Source: Pannonibacter phragmitetus_B
GTDB lineage: Bacteria > Pseudomonadota > Alphaproteobacteria > Rhizobiales > Stappiaceae
DNA: 64,000 nucleotides
Reading direction: 5' to 3'
Assembly: GCF_050510895.1 (NCBI RefSeq)
Contig: NZ_JBNINT010000001.1
Coordinates: 1,116,001 to 1,180,000, forward strand
Below, one piece after another: positions 17,649 to 28,077 of the stretch (position 1 is the stretch's first letter; the number at the start of each line of letters is the position of its first letter). The notes below the pieces were generated by a model. The model was not told the origin of the DNA and did no database searches. It saw only the letters and a list, made by a program, of their open reading frames with translations. Position numbers and translations under genes: made by a program.

Positions 17649-18679
17649 TGTGCGCTCTCCTGGGCGGGCAGGCTGGTGTTGGCTGCAACTGTGCGTGGGG
17701 TGGCGCCGAGCCGGACTTCGCCGCGTCCGCTTACAGTGCCCCTGACGGTGCGGCGGGACTGCAGATTGATCACGTCGATCATGTCGCCATCTGCGCCCGA
17801 AGTTGCAGCCTGGCCCTGCGTGGTCAGTTTCATTCCCGAAATCTCATAGATGAGCGTGACCTTGTCGCCGCGCTGGATCAGCATCGGGCGCTCGAAGTCT
17901 GCCTTGCTGAGCTGGCGGCCCGGCCGTTGCTGGATTCGTGCGGCCAATCCGAGGATCTCCTGGGGATCTGTCACGGCCCGGCCCTGCACACGCTCGCGCG
18001 GCAGACGCATGGTTATGAGATCCTGCTCTCGAACAATCCCACCCTTGTCCAGCGGGGTTGCCAGCGCGACGACGGCCAGCATCTCCCGTGCGACGCCGGT
18101 GACGCTGACCCTGCGGTAACCGTTTTCCCCTGCGTAGGACATGACGACATCGAACCTGCCATCCGCACGTGACCAGATGGCCTGCTCGATCCGCAGAGGA
18201 TCTGCAGAGCGGGGATCGGCATGAATGACCTGTGGTGTGCGGGCGAAGACGATCTCGAGATCATCCGCGGAGATCTGACCTTCTTGCCGTGCCAGCCGTT
18301 CGGCAATCATGCTCGACAGGCGCTGGGCATCGAAGGAAATGGAGTCACGGCGGACGGTGACTTCTGCGAGCCCATCCGTGCCCGCAGACTTCAGGCCCGC
18401 CGCACGGGCGCGCTCGGCAACAAGTGCCGCACTCACTCTGCCGGACGTGCCCAGATCAGGCGACCGGAACAGCGGCTCGAAACCGGCAGCTCCCGCGTTG
18501 AGGTAGAAATCGCCAACGGTGACGATGTCCGACGAGGTCACGACCTCCGGCCGCAGAATAGGGGCTTCGTTGCCGCGCTGCCAGACAGGCGTGCCGCTGC
18601 CGGCCGCAAGGCTTGCAGTGCTGCCGTGTATCAAGCCCGCGAGGGCTGCGCCAAGAAGCGCAAGAAACAGGGGTCTCAT
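17645..18679 (-). CDS. flgA: Flagellar P-ring assembly chaperone FlgA
   Basis: FlgA is a periplasmic chaperone needed to assemble FlgI into the P-ring. From the ATG at 18679 (MRPLFLALLGAALAGLIHGS, a signal peptide) it has 344 residues, longer than enteric FlgA, as in other alphaproteobacteria with an N-terminal extension. The C-terminal SAF domain contains ATPLDKGGIVREQDLITMRL and the closing motif GDMIDVINLQSRRTVRGTVS. The start at 18679 was chosen because it begins the signal peptide, 13 bases after flgG. Confidence 0.9.
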   Translation of the reverse strand: MRPLFLALLGAALAGLIHGSTASLAAGSGTPVWQRGNEAPILRPEVVTSSDIVTVGDFYLNAGAAGFEPLFRSPDLGTSGRVSAALVAERARAAGLKSAGTDGLAEVTVRRDSISFDAQRLSSMIAERLARQEGQISADDLEIVFARTPQVIHADPRSADPLRIEQAIWSRADGRFDVVMSYAGENGYRRVSVTGVAREMLAVVALATPLDKGGIVREQDLITMRLPRERVQGRAVTDPQEILGLAARIQQRPGRQLSKADFERPMLIQRGDKVTLIYEISGMKLTTQGQAATSGADGDMIDVINLQSRRTVRGTVSGRGEVRLGATPRTVAANTSLPAQESAQ

Positions 18680-18692
18680 CGCCAGCCTCCTT

Positions 18693-19472
18693 TTATCGCA
18701 GGTTGGTCGTGGTCGAGTACATGTCATCTGCGGCCTTGATGATGCGGGAGTTCATCTCGTAGGCGCGCTGCGCCGAGATGAGATCCGCGATCTCTGTCAC
18801 TGCGTCGACATTCGACATTTCGAGAAAGTTCTGCTGCAGATTGCCGAACCCGTCTTCGCCTGGGTTGCCAACCTGTGCCGCACCGCTTGCATCTGTCTGC
18901 AGGAACAGGTTGTCGCCAACCGCTTCCAGACCTGCCTTGTTGATGAAGCGGGCAATCTGGATCTGGCCAAGGTTCACGGCAGCGCCTGCGACAATGACCT
19001 GCACCGTGCCGTCCGTTGCGATGGTCAGATCTCGGGCATTTTCAGGAATTACGATCCCGGGCGCGACCGTATAGCCGTCCACGGTCACGAGTGTGCCGTT
19101 GGGGTCGCGCTCGAAGGAGCCGTCACGCGAGTAGGCTATCGTGCCATCAGGCATCTGGATCTGGAAGAACCCTTCGCCACGGATGGCAACGTCCGTTTCC
19201 TTATTGGTTTGCTCAATATTGCCCTGGCTCATGATCCGTGTCGTGGAAGCTGTCTTCACGCCCGAACCGATCTGAACGCCTGTCGGTACGACTGTACCGG
19301 CATTCGAGGTGTCCGTGCCCATGCGGCGCAGGTTTTGGTAGAGCAGATCCTGAAAATCGGCCCGCTGGCGCTTGAAACCGGTGGTGCGCATGTTGGCAAC
19401 GTTGTTCGAAATGACTTCAACGTTGAGTTCCTGCGCCTTCATGCCTGTGGCGGCGATATGGAGTGCTTTCAT
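18693..19472 (-). CDS. flgG: Flagellar distal rod protein FlgG
   Basis: FlgG forms the distal rod. The 259-residue product is intact and canonical: MKALHIAATGMKAQELNVEV, then VISNNVANMRTTGFKRQRAD, and the C-terminal SNVDAVTEIADLISAQRAYE with the final helix MNSRIIKAADDMYSTTTNLR. It lies 20 bases downstream of flgF and 13 upstream of flgA. Confidence 0.96.
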   Translation of the reverse strand: MKALHIAATGMKAQELNVEVISNNVANMRTTGFKRQRADFQDLLYQNLRRMGTDTSNAGTVVPTGVQIGSGVKTASTTRIMSQGNIEQTNKETDVAIRGEGFFQIQMPDGTIAYSRDGSFERDPNGTLVTVDGYTVAPGIVIPENARDLTIATDGTVQVIVAGAAVNLGQIQIARFINKAGLEAVGDNLFLQTDASGAAQVGNPGEDGFGNLQQNFLEMSNVDAVTEIADLISAQRAYEMNSRIIKAADDMYSTTTNLR

Positions 19473-19492
19473 GCTGGTCTCTCCTGTCCGTC

Positions 19493-20233
19493 TCAGGCCT
19501 GCGACTTGCCAAGGCGTTCAACTGCCGAACGGGACAGGTCATAGGTGTCCTTCATCAGCTTGGTGACGCTTTCGTACTTGCGGGTGATCTCGATCAGTTC
19601 GGTAACTGCCGTGATGCCATGGACGTTCGATTGTTCGACGGCGCCCTGAACCACCCGCGTGCGCGTGACAGGCTGCGGATTGGTGTAGGTCATCAGGTTG
19701 TTGCCGATGGAAACCGCGTTACGCGGTTCTTGGAAGGCCACAAGACGTACGCGCCCGCGCACACCGAGCTCGGAGGAAATCGTCCCGTCAGCCGAAATAT
19801 CGATGTGGCCGTCCTGCGTTGTGAAGGTGATCGGACCGCCTTCTGTCAGGACCGGGCGGCCATCCGGCGTGACCAGCTGACCTGTACTGTCGAGATGGAA
19901 CGAGCCGTTGCGCGTGTAGGCTTCGCTGCCATCTTCCATCTGCACCGCGAACCAGCCGTCGCCATCGACGGCCAGATCAAGCGGATTGCCTGTCATGATG
20001 ATTCCACCGGCCTGAAAGTCCGTGAAGGTCCTGGCGTCCTGTACGTAGGAGAGGGTTCTGTCGCCGCGGTTGAAGGCCGTCGCCTGCGCCACTGGCATCA
20101 GATATTCCTCAAATTTCATATGCTTGGCCTTGTAGCCAGACGTGGTCATGTTCGCCAGGTTGTTGGCGGTCACATCCAGCTGCCTGCGCAAGGCAACCTG
20201 CCGGGACAGGTTAATGAGCTGCGCATTCTCCAT
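19493..20233 (-). CDS. flgF: Flagellar proximal rod protein FlgF
   Basis: FlgF is a rod component related to FlgG. I chose the start at 20233 (MENAQLINLSRQVALRRQLD), giving 246 residues. An in-frame start at 20302 would add 23 unconserved residues and begin inside the expected leader of the sigma-54 promoter. Motifs include ANNLANMTTSGYKAKHMKFE near residue 21 and the C-terminal helix VTELIEITRKYESVTKLMKD. It is the first gene of the flgFGAH operon. Confidence 0.93.
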   Translation of the reverse strand: MENAQLINLSRQVALRRQLDVTANNLANMTTSGYKAKHMKFEEYLMPVAQATAFNRGDRTLSYVQDARTFTDFQAGGIIMTGNPLDLAVDGDGWFAVQMEDGSEAYTRNGSFHLDSTGQLVTPDGRPVLTEGGPITFTTQDGHIDISADGTISSELGVRGRVRLVAFQEPRNAVSIGNNLMTYTNPQPVTRTRVVQGAVEQSNVHGITAVTELIEITRKYESVTKLMKDTYDLSRSAVERLGKSQA

Positions 20234-20302
20234 GTTAACGATTCCTTTTTGCTCCCCGAGGGCACGCCAGCCTCCCCAGGTCAGCGTGCCGTCACCCCTC
20301 AA

Positions 20303-20317
20303 GCAGGGAGTGTGCCA
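20303..20317 (-). promoter_or_regulatory. Sigma-54 (-24/-12) promoter of flgFGAH
   Basis: On the minus strand TGGCAC-N5-CTGC has GG and GC exactly 10 bases apart. It differs from consensus only in the first T of TTGC. Transcription would begin near 20291, about 58 bases before the flgF start. Confidence 0.7.
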
Positions 20318-20424
20318 GTTTTCATTTTGTTGAAATCATTGGGTATTTTTCATTTCATCGCGGCGCAGGGTAGAAATAGGTGAGGAAAAAACGAACCAGT
20401 GGGCAACAGTTGCCGGGTGATGGG

Positions 20425-20457
20425 TTAAGGAGTTGGTAACCACTCGTTAACGATTAA
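20425..20457 (+). promoter_or_regulatory. CtrA-like half-site array upstream of fliL
   Basis: TTAA (20425), GTAA (20436) and TTAA (20447) are spaced by exactly seven bases, an 11-bp period, and a further TTAA lies at 20454. This gives two overlapping CtrA-type boxes, one mismatch each, 55-87 bases before fliL. The array before flgB has the same geometry. CtrA control of early flagellar operons is established in Caulobacter; here it is inferred. Confidence 0.62.
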
Positions 20458-20511
20458 CCCTTTAGAAACTATTCACGCGCATGGCATGTGCGGCAAGCTG
20501 GCGGGGCGGCA

Positions 20512-21009
20512 ATGGCCGATACGGATACCGACGCCGAGAACGGCGAAGAAGGCGGTGCGAAGAAGGGCGGCAAAAAGAAGCTGATCATCTTCGGGGCAGC
20601 CGGGCTTGTTGCGCTGCTGGCCATTGGCGGGGCGGTCTGGTTTCTTTTCCTCTCAGGGGGCGAAGAACCGGTAGACCCGGCTGCGCCGCCGGTCGTTGAG
20701 CAGAAGCCGGTGGTCTTTTATGACCTGCCGGAGATGACTGTGAACCTGTCCACCGAAGGGCGGGCAACCTACCTCAGGGTGCGAATTGCGCTTGAGGTGT
20801 CCGACCAGGCCATGGTGGACCGGATCAGTCCCTATCTGCCGCGTATTCTGGATGCGTTCCAGATCTACCTGCGTGAGTTGCGTCCCGCTGACCTCGAAGG
20901 GTCGGCCGGTTTGTTCAGGCTCAAGGAAGAGCTGCTCCGGCGCATCAATCTGGCTGTTCATCCGGCGAAGGTTGATGGAGTGCTGTTCAAGGAAATCCTG
21001 ATTCAGTGA
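20512..21009 (+). CDS. fliL: Flagellar basal-body protein FliL
   Basis: FliL is an inner-membrane protein associated with the stator. From the ATG at 20512 (MADTDTDAENGEEGGAKKGG) it has 165 residues: an acidic and Lys-rich cytoplasmic tail, one membrane helix (LIIFGAAGLVALLAIGGAVW, about residues 24-43), then a periplasmic domain with VFYDLPEMTVNLSTEGRATY and the C-terminal RINLAVHPAKVDGVLFKEIL. The upstream in-frame ATG at 20488 would add eight unconserved residues. It is the first gene of fliL-fliM-DUF6468-motE. Confidence 0.93.
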   Translation: MADTDTDAENGEEGGAKKGGKKKLIIFGAAGLVALLAIGGAVWFLFLSGGEEPVDPAAPPVVEQKPVVFYDLPEMTVNLSTEGRATYLRVRIALEVSDQAMVDRISPYLPRILDAFQIYLRELRPADLEGSAGLFRLKEELLRRINLAVHPAKVDGVLFKEILIQ

Positions 21010-21018
21010 CGGTGATAC

Positions 21019-22246
21019 ATGGCTGACGATGACGATCTGAGTGATGCCGACCTGGCTGATGCCTGGGGTGCCGCGCTCGCCGAGCAGGGAGCTGGCGACG
21101 ACGACGACGATCTGGCCGCTGCCTGGGGTGCGGCGCTGGAAGAGCAGGGCGTCGGCAGCGCAGATGACATGGCGGCCCAATGGGCTGCGATGATCGATGA
21201 CAGTGAGCCGGAGCTTGAAAATGCCTCGCGCGGCGCAGACCGCGTTCTGAACCAGGAAGAAATCGACAACCTCCTCGGTTTCAATATCGAGGATACGATT
21301 TCGCGCGATCAGAGCGGCATCCGCGCGCTGATCAACTCGGCAATGGTGTCCTACGAACGCCTGCCGATGCTGGAAATCGTGTTCGACCGGCTTGTCCGCC
21401 TGACCACGACATCTTTGCGCAATTTCACGTCTGACAACGTGGAAGTCTCTCTGGATTCAATCAGTTCCGTGCGTTTCGGTGACTATCTGAACTCCATTCC
21501 CCTGCCTGCTATCCTTGGCGTGTTCAAGGCCGAGGAATGGGACGGGTTCGGACTGGTCACGGTGGAATCGAGCCTGATCTATTCGATCATCGACGTGCTG
21601 CTGGGCGGTGGCCGCGGCACGACAGGTATCCGCGTCGAAGGGCGGCCCTACACCACCATCGAGACCAATCTCGTCCGGCGCATGCTGGAAATCATCCTTG
21701 CGGATGCGGAGCAAGCCTTTGCGCCGCTGTCTCCGGTGCATTTCAGCCTGGAGCGCATGGAAACGAACCCGCGTTTTGCGGCGATCTCGCGCCCGGCCAA
21801 TGCGGCCATCCTTGTCGAACTGCGGATCGACATGGAAGACCGTGGCGGCACCATCGAGATCATGATGCCCTATGCCACGCTGGAGCCCATCCGTGACCTG
21901 CTGCTGCAGATGTTCATGGGTGAGAAGTTCGGCCGTGACCCGATCTGGGAAGGGCATCTTGCGAGCGAGATTCATGCCGCCATGGTGGAGGTGGATGCGG
22001 TTCTCTACGAGACTTTCCTGCCTCTCAGCCGTGTTTTGAGCCTTGATGTGGGGCAGACGCTGATTTTTGACGTGGAACCTGATGATCCGGTGACAATCAA
22101 GTGCGGCAACGTGGAGCTTAGTGAGGGTACACTCGGCAAGGTCGAGGATCTCGATCGCGATTCGTGTCACCCGCGGATTGCGCAAGCCGAAGATGACCTT
22201 GGCCGCATTTGAGCGTGCCATGCAGAAGGAAATGGAAACGTCATGA
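21019..22246 (+). CDS. fliM: Flagellar motor switch protein FliM (3' frame broken)
   Basis: FliM sits in the C-ring and receives CheY-P. The N-terminus is unusual: an acidic stretch with three Trp-centred repeats (ADAWGAALAEQ, AAAWGAALEEQ, AAQWAAMIDD) before the family motif LNQEEIDNLLGF near residue 76. The core RLTTTSLRNFTSDNVEVSLD is canonical. An extra base in GATCTCG (22147-22153) puts the last 23 residues in the wrong frame, with a stop at 22212. The other frame gives IAIRVTRGLRKPKMTLAAFE and ends at 22246, overlapping the next ATG by four bases, for 408 residues. Confidence 0.92.
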
Positions 22247-22934
22247 CGTCCCTGCCGCTTGGAATGTTGATCGAGGCTCTGGTGGCTGTCCTTCTCCTGG
22301 TCACCATCGGCTATTGCTGGATACTGAACCGCCGGCTGCAGCGTCTGCGCGCCGATGAAGAGACCCTGCGTGCGACGATCTCCGAACTGATCACGGCCAC
22401 CGAGATCGCCGAGCGTGCCATTCTCGGCCTGAAAGCCACCGCGAATGATGCGGACAAGACGCTTGGAACCCGGCTGACACAGGCAGAGCATCTGTCCAAG
22501 CTTCTGGCCGGACAGCTGGGTGAAGGCGAAGCGGTTCTGACGCGTATCAGTCAGATTGCCGAAGCAGCCCGCACGGCTCATGCGGCCGAGGATGCCCGCC
22601 GCGCCTCCGAGGAAGAAGCCCGCCATCGCGCCCAGGCTCAGGCTCAGGCTCAGGCCGAGGCGGAAGCCCGCCGCATGGCTGCTGCACAGCAGGCCGCAGC
22701 TCCGGCCTATCAACCTGCGCCGCAGGGGTATGTTGCGCCCCAAGCTGCGCCGCGCCAGGCTGCTCCTTCTTCCTACGCTGCGCCCTACCGGCAGCAAGCT
22801 CCGTCCTATGCACCTGCTCCGGCAGCTCCCGCCGCCGCTCCTTCGGTGAGTGCCCGTGATATCCGCGCTGCCGCAGCCGAAGCCACGGCACGGCTTGAGC
22901 GCTTCCGCAAGAAGTCAGGGAGGCTGCTGCTTGA
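22243..22934 (+). CDS. DUF6468 family flagellar protein (frame broken)
   Basis: DUF6468 proteins are found in alphaproteobacterial fliM-motE operons; an older name associates them with flagellar positioning (PflI), which I have not verified. The product begins MTSLPLGMLIEALVAVLLLV, a single membrane helix, then a coiled coil (ISELITATEIAERAILGLKA) and a long Ala/Pro/Gln-rich tail. At GGG (22918-22920) one base seems missing. With it the protein ends SGEAAA at the TGA in 22932-22934, 230 residues. As written it reads on into motE as a 474-residue false fusion. Confidence 0.75.
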
Positions 22935-23667
22935 ACCTTCGCCTGCTTCCAGTTGTCGGCATTGCTGCCAGCGCCCTTTGGCGCTGAAGCTGCTCGGCCT
23001 TGTGCTCGGTGGGCACACGGCTGTGGGGCCGGTCATGGAAGCGCGCGCTCAGGCCCAGCAACCGGCGGCGGGCGAACCCGCTGCCCCGCCGGCCGGCGGG
23101 GCCGGAGCTCCTGCTCCTGGCGAAGCCCCGGCCGCAGAAGGAACGCAAGCTCCTGCCGAAGGAGCTGCGGATGCGGTGCCGCCCGTTCCCGATGCGCTGG
23201 AAATCGGCGGGTCGAGCGCCGAGCGTGCCGTGCTTGAAAGCCTTGGAGAGCGGCGCAAGGCCTTGCAGGATCAGGAAGGTCAGCTTGATTTGCGGGAGAA
23301 ATTGCTGCAGGCGACCGAGGAGCGCTTGCAGAAGCGTGTCGACGAATTGAAGTCGCTTGAGCAGCAGATCCAGCAAGGCGTTGAGGAAAAGAAGAAGCAG
23401 GAAGAGGGTGAGATCGCCGCACTTGTGGTCATGTATGAGAACATGAAACCCAAGGATGCGGCACGCATCTTCGATCGTCTCGACCTCGATGTGCTGCTCA
23501 AGGTTGTGCGCCAGATGAAGCCGAGAAAAATGGCTGACATTCTTGCGCGCATGTCTCCTGAGGCGGCTGAGAAGCTGACGGTGGCCATCGCCGGCGGGGA
23601 TGCGAACCAGCCGCAGGGTGCATCAGTTCAGGCTCCTGCTGCGCTTCCAAAGATTGGCTCAAACTGA
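22931..23667 (+). CDS. motE: MotE-type flagellar motor protein (frame broken)
   Basis: MotE-type proteins (MgtE N-terminal-like domain) help MotC and the stator in alphaproteobacteria. The inferred start is TTG at 22931, overlapping the preceding stop as TTGA. It gives LNLRLLPVVGIAASAL, then the frame breaks at CTTTGG (22976-22981), after which ALKLLGLVLGG continues the signal/membrane helix. A coiled coil (about residues 120-170) and the conserved ALVVMYENMKPKDAARIFDR, then MADILARMSPEAAEKLT, follow. The corrected length is 245 residues. The TTG start is inference. Confidence 0.78.
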
Positions 23668-23737
23668 CGGAAAGCGGCAAGTTTCAGGATGTGGCGTAAT
23701 AGGGTGTTAAGGCCGCTCCCCAGAGTCAGACCGGAGC

Positions 23738-26700
23738 TTGTTCCAGAGGATAACCCTGACCTTGTTGAATGTTGTGAGGCATGCACGCCAGTGGGCCTCA
23801 GCCAGGGTCCACGCAGCGTCCCGGTATATTCCGGGGGCGGTTGTATTGTGCCGCAGGCTTGCCGTTGTGCTCGCTGTGTCCTTGCCGCTGATGCCTTCGA
23901 CCCAGGCTCATGCCCAGACTGCCGAAGCCGTGGATATTGAGGCGCGGGCAGAAGAGGGCTATGGCCGGATGATCCTGACCTTCAAGGACAGGACTCTTCT
24001 GCCGCACTATGATGCTGCTGTGACCAGCAATGTGCTGCGCGTCGCCTTTGAGGCGCCGATCCAGATCAGTGTCGACGATGTTCCTCTGCAACTCAGCGAC
24101 TACGTGGCCATCGCCCGCCGTGATCCGGACGGAAGTGCAATCCGTTTTGCCTTGAAGGACAAGTTCCGCATCAACACGCTTGAGGCGGGCGAGAAGCTGT
24201 TCATTGATATTTTGCCGGCCAACTGGCAAGGCCTGCCTCCCGGTCTTCCGGATGAGGTGGTGCGCGAACTTGCGCAGCGCGCAGAAGAGGCCATGCGCCA
24301 GGTGCGCGCACTGGAGCAGGCGCGTCTCAAGGCGCAGGAGGGGCCGAAGGTCACGCTCCACATCGGGGATCATCCGACGTTCACGCGCCTGGTCTTCGAC
24401 TGGTCCATCCAGTTTGATACCGCTTTCGTGCGCGAGGACGATATCGTTCGCGTCACCTTCAATCATCCTGCCCAGCTCGACGTGGGTGACTTGCGCGCCC
24501 GTCTGCCGCGTGGTGTTGTCGATGCGACGGCCTTCATTGATGAGGGCAAGCTGAAGTTTTTGATGCGCCTTGAGCCGGGCGTCGATATCCGGGCCTTCCG
24601 TGAAGAGCAGACCTATGTGATCGACATCAGTCCGCCGGAAGCAAAGGTGCCAGCCGATCCTACCAATGCTGCCATAAACGGTGCCATGGGGGCCGATGCG
24701 CCTTCCGGGGCATCGGGCATGATCGTCGCGCCGGGGAGCCGGGATTATACCCCCGCCAACCCGAGGGAGCTCCCGCCCCCAGTTCTGGGCAGCCGGGCCA
24801 GGATCCTGTGTTCGATGGTGTCGAGGGTGGCGGTGTGAGCCGTCCGCGGCCCGGAGCGATCGGCCCGCGTGTTGTGCCTGAAACGCCAGTTGCGCAGAGC
24901 GATCCGGCAGTTACCGTTGAACCTGGCGAGACGCAGGCCGACGTGGCTCTTGCGGAACCCGCTGGCGCAGAGCCGTCTTTTCCGCTTCCCAGGGCAAAGC
25001 CTGCTCCCGCAACGGAGCTGGCACTGAACGGGCCAGTGGCAGGGGTTGCGCAGAGCACCCAGCCGATCGTCATTCCGCCATTGGCCGGAGAGCCGGATAC
25101 GGTGGCATCTGTCGCATTTGTTCCGCCTGCCCAGGAAACGGACCCGGCCTCCGCCGGCCCCACAGGTGATGTTCCGCAAACGGTTCCTGTTGCGGCAGGG
25201 CCGGATGTTGGCGACCGCCTGATTGATGTTGTACCGCTGGATCCTATGCCTGAGCCTGCCAGCCGTACAGCGGCGCCTGGTTCTCAGGGAACTGTCCCCT
25301 CTGACTTGCCGGCAGTCATCGATCTGACGGGGAGGCGCGGCCGCAGGTCAATGAGCCCTGGCGTGCCACTGGCGGCAGTGATGCGGCGGCTGAACAGGCG
25401 CAGGCCGTGCCGCCCAGCATCTTCGGCGGGCCCGCCCGTTCTCCCGAGAGCCTTCCGGCTGATGCGGCTGAAGCGACCCTAAATTTCGTTGCTGCCGAAG
25501 CCCGGCGCATCGGCAATTCCGTGCGTGTCGTATTTCCCTTTCGGGAGCAGGTTTCGACCGCCCTGTTCCGGCGCAACAACAGTGTCTGGATGGTGTTTGA
25601 CACCAGCTCTGCAATTGACGTGCGCGGCATGCGTTCCGCCCTTGGCGATATCGCCAGCGAGGTCGATATCCAGAGCTATGGTGATTTCTCGGTGCTTCGG
25701 GTAAACGTCAGCTCTGCCACACTGGCGACCCTGGGTGCTGATGGCAATGCCTGGAATCTTGTCATCGGCGACATGATTGTCGAGCCTTCCCGCCCGCTGC
25801 TGCTGGAGCGTACCGTACGCATAGACGGCGGATCGGTGCTTCGTGTGTCGTTCCAGAACCCGCGTTATGTCCGCAAGTTCACCGATCCCGACGTGGGAGA
25901 CGAAATCCACGCCGTGACCGGCTATGGCCCTGCGCGTGGCTTGCTCAAGCCGCAGGGGTTTGTCGATCTGGATGCCTTGTCCTCCGCACATGGTGTCGCA
26001 GTCGTGCCAAAGTCGGACGGCGTCCGGGTCCAGTTGGTGGGGGATGATGTCATCCTCGAGAAGACTGACGGCCTGATCCTGTCGAACAGCCATCTGCGGC
26101 AAGGATCTGGCTCCTTCAACTCCATCGTCGCTGCTGACAATGTCGCGTCCATTGAGTTTTCAAACCTGACGACTTCCGCACCGGAGGAATTCATCCGACG
26201 CCGCACTGAGCTTGAAGCGGCAATGGCAGCAGCTCCTGAAGGGCAGCGGCAAGGACCCAGACTTGATCTGGCCCGGTTTTATCTGGCGCATGTCTTCCCT
26301 CATGAATCTCTGGGGCTGATGGAGCTGGCGCTGGAGGAGGAGCCGGCGCTGGCGCAGGACCCGATGTTCAATCTGATGATGGGTGCGGCGCAAACGCTCG
26401 CCGGGCGGCCCAGGGAGGCTATGCCTTATCTCAGCCGCCATGATCTTGAGAACAATCCGGATGCGGCTGTCTGGCAGACTATTGTTGAAGTTGCCCTTGG
26501 TCAGTGGGCACCGGCCCGCGCCGCACTGGGGCGTGGCCGTTCTGTCATCGGCAACTATCCGGTCAACATTCAGGCCGAGTTCAATCTTGCCGCCGCGCAG
26601 GCCATGGTGGAACTGAACGATTTCGGCATGGCCAACACCATTCTTGCCGAGATTGAGCCTGCGCTCATTTCCCCGCAGCAGGCCACCCGCTATGACCTTT

Positions 26701-27887
26701 TGCGGGGCCGGGTGGCCGATGCTTCTGGCCGCTCGCTAGAGGCGCTCACCGCCTTTGATCTCGTTGCCCGCAGTTTTGACCGGCCGCGTGCGGCCGAGGC
26801 GCAGTACCGTGCCCTGCGTATCCGTTACCGGGACGGGGAGATCGGAATAGACAATGCAATCAACGAGCTTGGCGGACTTGCTGCTTCCTGGCGCGGTGAC
26901 GAGACGGAACTGAAAACGCTGCGGCTGCTCGCCCAGCTTCAGGCGGAAAAGGGCAATTACCGCGAGGCGTTCGAGGCGATGAAGTCTGCGCTTCAGGCGC
27001 AGCCGGACGCGGAGACCACCCGCCTGCTGCAGGAGGAGATGTCCGCACTGTTCTCCAGCCTCTTCCTGCATGGCAAGGCGGACGACATGCCGGCGGTGAA
27101 GTCTCTTGCGCTGTTCTACGATTTCCGCGAGCTGATGCCGGTGGGGCGTCAGGGCGACGAGATGGTGCGCAAGCTCGCCAAGCGGCTGGTCGAGGTGGAC
27201 CTTCTGGATCAGGCTGCCGGTCTGTTGCAGCATCAGGTCGACAACCGTCTCAAGGGGGCTGCCCGTGCGCAGATTGCGGCTGATCTTGGAGCAATCTATC
27301 TGATGGACCGCAAGCCGGAGCGGGCGCTGGCTGTGCTCAACCGTACCCGTCAGGCAAACCTGCCTTCCTCCCTTGAGCGGCAGCGCAACATCATTGAAGC
27401 GCGTGCCATGACCGAGAGCGGGCGTCCGGATCTGGCGCTGGAACTGGTGCGCAACATGCGCGGCGCAGATGTGGACCGTTTGCGCGCCGATACGTTCTGG
27501 AAGGCACAGAGCTGGCGTGAGGCTGGTGAGCAGCTGGAGGCCATGTATGGCTCACGCTGGTCAGACAATATTCCGCTGGAACAGATCGAGCGCGATGACA
27601 TTCTGAAAGCCGCAATCGGCTACTCCTTGGCCGGCGATCAGCTCAGCCTCGACCGTTTGCGGACCAAGTATGCGAAGAAGATGGCCGACAGCCCGCAGGC
27701 TGCTTCATTTGAGGTGGTGACCCGCCCCGTTGCAGCGCAGGGCGTCGAGTTTCTCGATGTGGTCAAGGGCATTGCCGCGACAGACACGCTCGACACGTTC
27801 CTGCAGGAATACCGGCGCCAGTACATGTCGCCTTCCGCAGACAGTGGCAGCAGCTCACTGGCCAATCCAATGCCTGCAAATGGCTGA
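23738..27887 (+). CDS. Large secreted TPR protein of flagellar operon (two frame breaks)
   Basis: I do not recognise a named family. A signal sequence (VVLAVSLPLMPSTQAHAQ, about residues 43-60) precedes three related beta-rich modules: GYGRMILTFKDRTLLPHYDA, FTRLVFDWSIQFDTAFVRED, and IGNSVRVVFPFREQVSTALF, resembling AMIN-type repeats. About 600 residues of TPR-like helices follow (for example REAFEAMKSALQAQPDAETT). Frames break near 24760-24767 and at GGGG 25329-25332. One base at each restores 1,383 residues. Downstream of motE in a flagellar operon, it may act in the periplasm with the motor; that is inference. Confidence 0.72.
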
Positions 27888-27991
27888 CACCATCTCCGGC
27901 ATTTGGAGCGGCGTGCCCAGCCAGATGCTGGCAGCAATGGCTTGAACTTCTGCGGCCTGAACCTCTGCTGAAACTTCCGGAGAAACAGATT

Positions 27992-28021
27992 CAGCTCTTG
28001 AAGAGATTGATTCAAGAGCTG
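27992..28021. terminator. Bidirectional terminator between the TPR gene and fliP
   Basis: CAGCTCTTGAA (27992-28002) and TTCAAGAGCTG (28011-28021) form a perfect 11-bp stem with an 8-base loop between two convergent operons. T-rich sequence follows on the plus side. Confidence 0.65.
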
Positions 28022-28077
28022 TTGTCTTTGATTCCGGAAGCTCGCCTAAATCTCTGATTTATATATCTTTTGAGCTT

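Noticed and set aside
21457..22797. 446-codon minus-strand frame across fliM and DUF6468
   Set aside because: Antisense shadow of conserved genes, His/Arg-rich translation without family features.
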